Assembly (NCBI RefSeq): GCF_003207825.1
Contig: NZ_NKTY01000003.1
Coordinates: 141,956-205,955 of the forward strand
Direction of reading: 5' to 3'
DNA length: 64,000 nt
From: Komagataeibacter saccharivorans
GTDB taxonomy: Bacteria; Pseudomonadota; Alphaproteobacteria; Acetobacterales; Acetobacteraceae
Positions within the stretch are counted from its first letter, which is position 1, and every line of letters begins with the position of its first letter. The translations under genes and the position numbers were made by a program. Below are positions 1 to 7,536 of the stretch, piece after piece. The notes under the pieces were generated by a model. It made no database searches, had not been told where the DNA came from, and saw only the letters and a list, made by a program, of their open reading frames with translations.

Positions 1-399
1 CAGTTCATGTTCGATGCGGGTGGTGTCGCGCTGTTCCAGCGGCACGATCTGGGCAAAGCGTTCCAGCGTGCCGGGAATATCGCTGGTTTCTTCCGCCAGC
101 AGGAGCGCGCGCCAGTTGATGCGGTTGGCCGCGACCGAAATGCCGAAACGGTCCGTAATGCGCCCGCGCGGCGGCGCGAAGAAGCGTTTGCTCAGCCGGT
201 TGTTTTCCGCAAGCCTGGCGTAATGGCTGCCGTCACGAACCTGAAGCCCGTACAGACGTTCCCCCAACGCGCCCAGCACGGCCCCCTGTGCCGCCATAAG
301 CAGCAGGGCGCGGCGGGTGAACACGCCCCGCGAAGGGTTCTTGCCTTCGTCGGGACGCGACATCAGCCGGTTGCCAGACTTCTTTTTACGAAACGTCAT
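1..399 (-). CDS. mrdA: Penicillin-binding protein 2 (MrdA), N-terminal part, cut by window edge
   Basis: The first 133 codons of a class B peptidoglycan transpeptidase, the elongation-specific PBP2 that works with RodA and MreBCD on the lateral wall. The visible part has a short basic cytoplasmic start (MTFRKKKSGNRLMSRP), one hydrophobic membrane anchor (ALLLMAAQGAVLGALG) and then the start of the periplasmic non-catalytic domain with the typical NRLSKRFFAPPRGRITDR stretch. The catalytic SxxK motif would lie beyond the left edge. The start at 399 is the only one preceded by an in-frame stop; an inner ATG at 363 is possible. It follows mreD by 36 bp on the same strand, so it is the fourth gene of the shape operon. 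Confidence 0.9.
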   Translation of the reverse strand, partial: MTFRKKKSGNRLMSRPDEGKNPSRGVFTRRALLLMAAQGAVLGALGERLYGLQVRDGSHYARLAENNRLSKRFFAPPRGRITDRFGISVAANRINWRALLLAEETSDIPGTLERFAQIVPLEQRDTTRIEHEL

Positions 400-435
400 T
401 CACTCATCCGGCACGGAGAGGCCATTCCACCCGCT

Positions 436-1002
436 TCAGGAGTGGTCCGCGTTATTGATGACAAAACGGTAGGTCCACGCGAATCCTGCATACAGGACAG
501 GAAAACTGCCAACGGACAGAACTGTCTCGAAAACAAAAGGCAGAAACTCCACAACATGCAATGCCAGCGCGGAACACAGCACCCATTGTAGCGCCGTAAC
601 CCCTACCATCACCATGGCAAACACAAGCCACAGAACAAAAAAATTGACCCGTGCCAGCGTGTACCGTCCCGACAGCGCAACGCCATGTACGATCAGCATC
701 ATGAGCAGCATGACACCCGCCGGACCGAAGCTGAGGATGTCCGCCCATATTCCCAGCACGAACACCGCCACGGACGGCATGAGGGCCGGCGCAAAGACCG
801 ACCACAGGAACACCATCGCCATGATGATGGCGGGCATCAGTTCCACCTGCCCGGGCAGGTTCAGTGGCGCCGACAGCACCAGTGTCACGAAAAACACCAC
901 CAGACACGGCACGCTGTTGCGCATGCCATGATCGATCCGGTTACCCAGCCCCGCACGGGGATGGATGCCCGGACGGATGGGCGGGGGCGAGAAGGTTTTC
1001 AT
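436..1002 (-). CDS. mreD: Rod shape-determining protein MreD
   Basis: A 188-residue integral membrane protein with about five hydrophobic segments after a 30-residue cytoplasmic start, the size and layout of MreD. MreD joins MreB and MreC in the membrane complex that directs lateral wall synthesis. Sequence conservation in MreD is low, so the call leans on topology and on position: its ATG overlaps the mreC stop by 4 bp (ATGA) and mrdA follows. The overlap suggests translational coupling to mreC. Confidence 0.85.
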   Translation of the reverse strand: MKTFSPPPIRPGIHPRAGLGNRIDHGMRNSVPCLVVFFVTLVLSAPLNLPGQVELMPAIIMAMVFLWSVFAPALMPSVAVFVLGIWADILSFGPAGVMLLMMLIVHGVALSGRYTLARVNFFVLWLVFAMVMVGVTALQWVLCSALALHVVEFLPFVFETVLSVGSFPVLYAGFAWTYRFVINNADHS

Positions 1003-1913
1003 CCATGCAGCCCCTTGTCCTGATTGATCTGGAACTGCGAGGGCAGCACCATCGTCCGCCCGACAGGCGGCAGCGGCACGCGACCGGGGGCGTCTGGCGG
1101 GGCGACGCTGTCCTCATAATCAAAGATACGCACGATATCGATATGGTCCAGCGCCGCCGCCGGCACCACCACCGGCATGCCGGGACGCAGGTAATGCACA
1201 TGCCCCACCGGCAGGCCGGCGGGCAGGCTTTCGATTTCCCCGTTGGTAACGACACGCTCGCCTTCAACGGGCAGGTTGTCCTGCGGGTAGAAGATGATGC
1301 GCGGCATGGGGGAATTGTCACCCGCCATGATGGCCGCCGCATGGCTGGCTTCCAGCGTTACGGGCAGGCGGCTGGACGAATCGGTAATCAGCAGCACGCG
1401 GGCCGAACGCCTGCCCACTTCGGTCACACGCCCGACCAGTCCCGCGCCATCAAGGGCGATGCCCCCCTTGTGGACGGACGTATCGGGATTGATCGCAAGC
1501 AGGACGGCGCGCGCATAAAGCCCGCTGGTGTCACGCACCACCCGACCACTGACGAAAGTGGGTGCGTTATCGGGAATCCAGTGCAGGTTGGCCTTCAGCG
1601 TTGCGTTTTCGTCCGCCAGGGCCGCCGCCACGTCGTACCAGTGCCGCAGGGACGTGTTTTCGGCGCGCAGGCGGATATTCTCCGCTTCCAGATTACGGAT
1701 GTCCTGCAGGTTGCCCGAAAGCCAGCGCAGCTTTTCCTGCGGCCATTCCACCATCCGGTAGGCTGGGGCCAGCAGGTCGGCCGTCTGCATGCGCAGTTTT
1801 TCGACAAGCGTGCGATCCGCCTTGCCCAGCAGGATCACCCCGAAGGCCACAAGGATCAGCGCAGGCAGGACCAGCTTGCCAAGCGCCTGACGGAACTGGA
1901 TGGAAACAGGCAT
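999..1913 (-). CDS. mreC: Rod shape-determining protein MreC
   Basis: A 304-residue bitopic membrane protein: a cytoplasmic N-terminus, one membrane helix at about residues 13-33, a coiled coil (about 60-105, rich in NLEAENIRLRAEN-type heptads) and a periplasmic double beta-barrel domain. MreC links cytoplasmic MreB to the periplasmic synthesis enzymes. I prefer ATG at 1913 over the GTG at 1916, because GAAGGGA sits about 8 bases upstream. mreB lies 143 bp upstream and mreD overlaps downstream. Confidence 0.9.
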   Translation of the reverse strand: MPVSIQFRQALGKLVLPALILVAFGVILLGKADRTLVEKLRMQTADLLAPAYRMVEWPQEKLRWLSGNLQDIRNLEAENIRLRAENTSLRHWYDVAAALADENATLKANLHWIPDNAPTFVSGRVVRDTSGLYARAVLLAINPDTSVHKGGIALDGAGLVGRVTEVGRRSARVLLITDSSSRLPVTLEASHAAAIMAGDNSPMPRIIFYPQDNLPVEGERVVTNGEIESLPAGLPVGHVHYLRPGMPVVVPAAALDHIDIVRIFDYEDSVAPPDAPGRVPLPPVGRTMVLPSQFQINQDKGLHG

Positions 1914-2056
1914 CACGCCATCCCTTCACGCGGGACAGATACGTCCAGCCTGCCGGGTTGTCCAATACTGCCTGATCGCCGGACCTGCATCGTCCTGCGT
2001 CTCCTCCATCAGCGTGCCGCCCCTGCCTGTTCCGGGCGGCCCGCCTGTCCCGTTCG

Positions 2057-3407
<1,351 letters not shown>

Positions 3408-3941
3408 ATGAAGACTTCATCTCCCTCAACCACCTTTCGCCCGGCATTGCTGCTTGCCGCCGGGCTGTGCCTTGGACTGGGGGCGTGCGAGAACACCCGC
3501 GACCCCGGCGAACGCGCCATTGGCGGCGGGCTGATCGGCGCGGGTGGCGGGGCGCTGATCGGTGGCCTGGCGGGCGGCGGAACGGGCGCTGCGATCGGCG
3601 CACTGGCCGGCGCGGGTGGCGGTGCGGCCATCGGGGCGGCCACGACCCCGTCGCGACGCCCGCGCAACGCCCCGCCTTCCACCATCTGCCCCGACGGGCG
3701 CGTGCTCCCGCCCGGCTACCCGCCACAGAGCTGCCCGCCCCCCGCGGGCGCCGCGCCCGCAGGTTACGCAGCCCCACAGGGCTATGCCCAGCCCAGCTAT
3801 CCCGCGCAGCAGCAGGGCTATTACGGCCAGCAGGGCAGCAGTTACTACGGACAGCAGGGCGGCTATTCCCAGCAGCCGGACGGCTACAGCCAGCCGGGCT
3901 ATCCGCAGGGCGCCTATCCTGACGGATATGGCGGCTACTGA
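3408..3941 (+). CDS. Glycine-zipper lipoprotein with Tyr/Gln-rich tail
   Basis: A 177-residue secreted protein of unknown exact role. It has a signal peptide ending in a lipobox (LGLGAC, Cys27), then a glycine zipper at about residues 40-82 built of GGxIGAGGGxLIGG-type repeats that resemble OmpA/SlyB-like membrane-spanning zippers. The last 80 residues are low complexity and rich in Pro, Gln, Gly and Tyr (QQGYYGQQ-type units). The ATG at 3408 follows GGGAAAG. It is probably anchored in the outer membrane; the tail could be a periplasmic or surface spacer. It stands alone, divergent from mreB and closed by a terminator. Confidence 0.75.
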   Translation: MKTSSPSTTFRPALLLAAGLCLGLGACENTRDPGERAIGGGLIGAGGGALIGGLAGGGTGAAIGALAGAGGGAAIGAATTPSRRPRNAPPSTICPDGRVLPPGYPPQSCPPPAGAAPAGYAAPQGYAQPSYPAQQQGYYGQQGSSYYGQQGGYSQQPDGYSQPGYPQGAYPDGYGGY

Positions 3942-3958
3942 TCCCGCGAAAATGACAA

Positions 3959-3988
3959 CGCCCCGGCACGCAATACCGTGCCGGGGCG
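3959..3988. terminator. Bidirectional hairpin terminator between lipoprotein gene and leuA
   Basis: A perfect 12-bp stem CGCCCCGGCACG / CGTGCCGGGGCG with a six-base loop (CAATAC) sits 17 bp after the lipoprotein stop and 40 bp after the end of leuA on the other strand. The left flank is AAAATGACAA. There is no long T run, so the strength is uncertain, but position and symmetry fit a shared terminator for converging transcripts. Confidence 0.75.
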
Positions 3989-4027
3989 CTGCATGCATGA
4001 ACGGGTCATGCTACAAGGAACGCGGGA

Positions 4028-5602
4028 TCAGGCATCCAGCGCAGCGGGTTCCGCCCGGTCGCGCTTGACCAGCAGTTTGTTCAGCGCATGGACATAGGCC
4101 CGCACGGCGGAAACCAGCGTGTCCGCATCCGCACCCTGACCGTCAACCAGCTTGCCGCCTTCTTCCAGACGGACCGAGGTACGGGCCTGCGCGTCGCTGC
4201 CCTCGGTCACGGCACCGACGGAATACAGTTGCAGGGTCGCATCATGGGCAACGATGGCGCGGATGGCGTTGAAGGCGGCATCGACCGGCCCCTGCCCTTC
4301 CGCATGGCCTTCCTCACGCCTGCCATCGACTTCCAGCACCAGATCAGCGGTGGCGGGACGGCGTGATCCGGCGGTTACATCCAGCGCCACGAAGCGGATG
4401 CGGGCATGGTCGCGCACTTCATCGTCAACCAGTGCGACCAGATCCTCGTCATAGATGACCTTCTTGCGGTCGGCCAGATCCTTGAAACGGCTGAACGCCT
4501 CGTTGAACTGGGCTTCTTCCAGATTGTCGTACCCCATCGCCCTGAGCTTGTCGCGGAAGGCCGCGCGGCCCGAATGCTTGCCCAGAACCAGTGACGAGCG
4601 GGTCCAGCCCACGCTTTCGGGTGTCATGATTTCGTAAGTGGCGGCATTTTTCAGGATGCCGTCCTGATGGATGCCGCTTTCATGCGCGAAGGCGTTGCGG
4701 CCGACAATGGCCTTGTTGGGCTGTACGTCAAAACCGGTAATGGTGGACAGCATGCGCGATGTGCGCAGCAGGCGTTCGGTATGGATGCCCGTGGTGTAGG
4801 GCAGCACGTCATGGCGCGTGCGCAGCACCATGATGATTTCTTCCAGCGCCGCGTTGCCCGCGCGCTCGCCAATGCCATTGATGGTGCATTCCACCTGTCG
4901 CACACCCGCATCAAGTGCCGCGATCGTGTTGGCGACCGCCAGCCCCAGATCGTTATGGTTATGGGTGGAGAAAATCACCTTATCCGCACCCGGCACGCGG
5001 GTACGCAGGTCGTTGAAGATGCGGGCCATGTCCTCGGGCGTGGAATAGCCTACGGTATCGGGGATGTTGATGGTGGTCGCACCCGCGCGGATGGCGGTTT
5101 CCACACAGCGGCACAGGAAATCGGGATCGGTGCGCGAACCGTCCTCGGCGGACCATTCCACGTCATCGGTGAACTGGCGGGCCGCACGGTTGCCGGCTTC
5201 GATCACTTCCAGAACCGTTTCGGGCTCCATGCGCAGCTTGTACTTCATGTGCAGCGGCGAAGTGGAGATGAAGTTGTGGATACGCCCACGCTTCGCGGGC
5301 CTGATCGCCTCGCCCGCGCTGGCGATGTCGTTCTTGCCGCCACTGCGCGCCAGTGCGCATACGACGGTGTTCTTCACTTTCTGCGCGATCTGGTGGACGC
5401 TGTCGAAATCCCCCTTCGATGCGACGGGAAAGCCCGCCTCCATCACGTCCACGCCCAGTTCCTCCAGCGCTTCGGCCATGCGCAGCTTTTCAGCCAGATT
5501 CATGGAAAAGCCGGGCGACTGCTCACCATCACGCAGGGTGGTGTCGAAAATGATGACGCGGCTGGCGTCAATACGGCCAAAGGAGGGATGATCGATGCTC
5601 AT
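4028..5602 (-). CDS. leuA: 2-isopropylmalate synthase
   Basis: This 524-residue enzyme condenses acetyl-CoA and 2-ketoisovalerate, the first step of leucine synthesis. The TIM-barrel signature DTTLRDGEQSPG is at residues 20-31, the metal-binding HNHNDLG lies in the barrel, and the C-terminal LeuA allosteric domain (about 390-510) is present, matching the long leucine-inhibited form. The open frame runs up to 5665, but ATG at 5602 is preferred: it has GAGG 9 bases upstream and gives the usual MSIDHPSFGRI start. The gene stands alone; about 325 bp upstream hold a likely leucine attenuator (see 5738-5848). Confidence 0.95.
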   Translation of the reverse strand: MSIDHPSFGRIDASRVIIFDTTLRDGEQSPGFSMNLAEKLRMAEALEELGVDVMEAGFPVASKGDFDSVHQIAQKVKNTVVCALARSGGKNDIASAGEAIRPAKRGRIHNFISTSPLHMKYKLRMEPETVLEVIEAGNRAARQFTDDVEWSAEDGSRTDPDFLCRCVETAIRAGATTINIPDTVGYSTPEDMARIFNDLRTRVPGADKVIFSTHNHNDLGLAVANTIAALDAGVRQVECTINGIGERAGNAALEEIIMVLRTRHDVLPYTTGIHTERLLRTSRMLSTITGFDVQPNKAIVGRNAFAHESGIHQDGILKNAATYEIMTPESVGWTRSSLVLGKHSGRAAFRDKLRAMGYDNLEEAQFNEAFSRFKDLADRKKVIYDEDLVALVDDEVRDHARIRFVALDVTAGSRRPATADLVLEVDGRREEGHAEGQGPVDAAFNAIRAIVAHDATLQLYSVGAVTEGSDAQARTSVRLEEGGKLVDGQGADADTLVSAVRAYVHALNKLLVKRDRAEPAALDA

Positions 5603-5737
5603 GGTAATACCTCGGACATATCCGGATGTGGGACGGGTGGCACGGCTGCGTGCCGCCTCTGTCAATTCGTGTTCGCGGACCGCATGACCGGCCCGATCAA
5701 TCCCCTGGGCGCACCGGCACGGGCCGGCCCTGCTCGC

Positions 5738-5848
5738 TCAGGGGCGGATAAGTCGAAGACGAAGAAGCCCGGCACCGGCACATGCGCGCGCGGACAGGTG
5801 CGCATATGCGCCCGATCCAGCCCCAGCGATGTGCGCTATCGTTACCAT
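5738..5848 (-). CDS. Putative leuA leader peptide (attenuator)
   Basis: A 36-codon frame upstream of leuA ending LLRLRLIRP-stop. All four leucines in that run use CTT, whereas neighbouring genes overwhelmingly use CTG. Such a cluster just before a stop and ahead of the biosynthetic gene is the mark of a ribosome-mediated leucine attenuator, a mode known for leu operons. There is no clear Shine-Dalgarno sequence, but the promoter -10 ends seven bases before the ATG, so the transcript may be leaderless. Without expression data this remains a prediction. Confidence 0.4.
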   Translation of the reverse strand: MVTIAHIAGAGSGAYAHLSARACAGAGLLRLRLIRP

Positions 5849-5855
5849 GCCGCGC

Positions 5856-5883
5856 ACAATACAGGCAGGCGGGCTGATTGCAA
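5856..5883 (-). promoter_or_regulatory. Predicted sigma70 promoter for the leuA leader
   Basis: On the minus strand TTGCAA (5883-5878) is followed after 16 bases by TATTGT (5861-5856). The expected start point, about seven bases after the -10, coincides with the ATG of the leader frame at 5848. The match to consensus is moderate. Confidence 0.4.
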
Positions 5884-5927
5884 CCGCTAAAAACAGGTCT
5901 GGCCACAGGCTGTGGTGGTGGTGCGGC

Positions 5928-6878
5928 CTACCCCGTGGCATGCGTTACCATGCTGTCGGTCGCGAAATAACGATCGATCGCCTGCACCATGGCGCTGGCC
6001 ACGACCATGCGGTGCGCGGCCTGACGCAGGGCGGCTTCGTCCATATGATTCGACATGAAGCCCATCTCCACCAGCACGGAGGGGATATCGGCCGATTTCA
6101 GCACCACGAAGGAGGCGTGACGGGAAGGATGCTGCAACAGCCCGACACGCGGACGGAAGGCGGTTACGATGCTGCTGGCCATATGGGCCGCGCCGTGGCG
6201 CGTTTCCTCGGTCACCAGACTGGCGAGGATTTCCTGCACTTCGGGGGATGTCGCATGCACCTGCGGGCCGCCATAGCGGTCGGCGCTGTTTTCGGTCTGG
6301 GCCAGCATGGCCGTCTGCCGGTCCGATGCCCTGGCGGCAAGGGTGTAGACACTGGCGCCGCGCACGGCGGGGTCATGCAGCGCGTCGGCATGCATGGAAA
6401 TGAACAGCGCCGCCTTGTGGGTATGCGCAATATCCACCCGGCCTTCCAGCGGGATGAAACGGTCATCGGCCCGGGTCATGGCCACGCGGTAGCGTCCGCT
6501 GGCCTCAAGCTGGCGCTGGAGTTCACTGGCGGCGGCCTCCGCCACATGTTTTTCATACGTGCCGGAAATGCCGATGGCGCCAGGGTCCTTCCCGCCATGG
6601 CCGGGGTCAAGCATCACCAGCGGCTTCGGGGCGGCAGCTTTCCCGATAATGGCCGGGGCATGCAGGGGGTGGGTGGCATGGTGCGCGGCGGCGGCCGCAT
6701 GGACATGCGCAGGCACAGGGGCCGCCACCCGCGCCACGGCGACGGAAGGCACCAGAACGCCCAGACCGGCCACCACCGCGCGCCGTCCCGGCTGGATGAT
6801 GGCGCCCTTTGCCGCCGGGGCGTCATCGTGCGGCCTGCGCGGCTGCGCGTCCTGTCCATCGGGCCGGCCTGTGGTCAT
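5928..6878 (-). CDS. N-acetylmuramoyl-L-alanine amidase with Tat-like signal
   Basis: A zinc amidase of the Amidase_3 family (AmiC type) that cuts the amide between MurNAc and the stem peptide during cell separation. Family marks are VMLDPGHGGKDPGAIG (first His ligand), the Glu in TYEKHV, FISMHADA (second His) and the VLVEMGFMSN segment with the catalytic Glu. The N-terminus carries a twin-arginine signal, GRRAVVAGLGVLVPSVAVA (RR at 32-33), implying folded export. The start is uncertain: ATG 6878 is chosen because it gives a reasonable n-region, but in-frame ATGs up to 6932 exist. It is divergent from rne, a pairing known in alphaproteobacteria. Confidence 0.88.
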   Translation of the reverse strand: MTTGRPDGQDAQPRRPHDDAPAAKGAIIQPGRRAVVAGLGVLVPSVAVARVAAPVPAHVHAAAAAHHATHPLHAPAIIGKAAAPKPLVMLDPGHGGKDPGAIGISGTYEKHVAEAAASELQRQLEASGRYRVAMTRADDRFIPLEGRVDIAHTHKAALFISMHADALHDPAVRGASVYTLAARASDRQTAMLAQTENSADRYGGPQVHATSPEVQEILASLVTEETRHGAAHMASSIVTAFRPRVGLLQHPSRHASFVVLKSADIPSVLVEMGFMSNHMDEAALRQAAHRMVVASAMVQAIDRYFATDSMVTHATG

Positions 6879-7536
6879 GCGTGGGGTTCCGGGCAAAACG
6901 GTTGCGGGCGAATCCCTTTCCATTATCATCATACGGGCCGTCCGTCAGCGGGATAAACGCGCAGCCCCCTTGCGGAAAGGGAAACATTGCGTCATGCTGC
7001 CCAGCCGTGATGGACCACGCCAAGTCCGAACTGCCGCAGGGCATGTCCGAAACGGCTGGATGCCCCAAGGCATGATTGACTCCATCCGGCATGCCTCATG
7101 CATGCGCGGCAGATGCTTACCGGCCTTACATCCGGCCACGCCACGGCGTGGGGGCCTATGCGGCGCACGACCTGATGCAGCCGCGCCGGTGTTCCCGATC
7201 GACAGGAAACCGGATGACAGACCTGTCGATACGGAAGGCCCCGCCCCGGCAATCAGGCCGGGCAGCGCCCTCCCCAGATCATGACCGAGGATGGATTGGA
7301 CACCACGCGGGCTTTTTCCGCACCGACGATGACACCATGCCCGAACACGGGCGGCAGCATGCCGCCAGTGGTCCATGGGCATGCGCTGTCCGTCCGCCTG
7401 CCACGCGCGAGCGCCCGATCCGAATCCGGTCCCATTATTTTTAATGTTTCTGTCCGTTCCCCCGCTCCCCTCTGCCGCCACGGATCGCGCGCGCAGCCCG
7501 GATGCCGGAACGTGACATACCGGAGTGCGCCTATTT
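6879..7536. other. Long intergenic region between amidase and rne
   Basis: About 600 bases with no recognisable gene; open frames here lack plausible composition or start sites. It must hold the promoters of two divergent genes and probably a long rne 5' leader, known in other bacteria to mediate RNase E autoregulation. An AT-rich patch, CCCATTATTTTTAATGTTTC, lies near 7430-7450, and CGGAG precedes the rne start. I see no RNA gene or clear promoter motif. Confidence 0.35.

Larger units (their letters stand above)
5603..5927 (-). promoter_or_regulatory. leuA leader region with candidate attenuation hairpins
   Basis: This 325-bp space holds no full-size gene. Read toward leuA it contains a sigma70-like promoter (5856-5883), a short leader reading frame (5738-5848), GC-rich self-complementary segments just after its stop (GGGCC/GGCCC near 5720-5735, with GCCGG/CCGGC partners inside the leader frame), and a 6-bp hairpin GGCACG–GTGC loop region–CGTGCC at 5636-5651 on the plus strand, about 40 bases before the leuA start. 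Mutually exclusive pairing is plausible, but I have not folded it. Confidence 0.4.
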
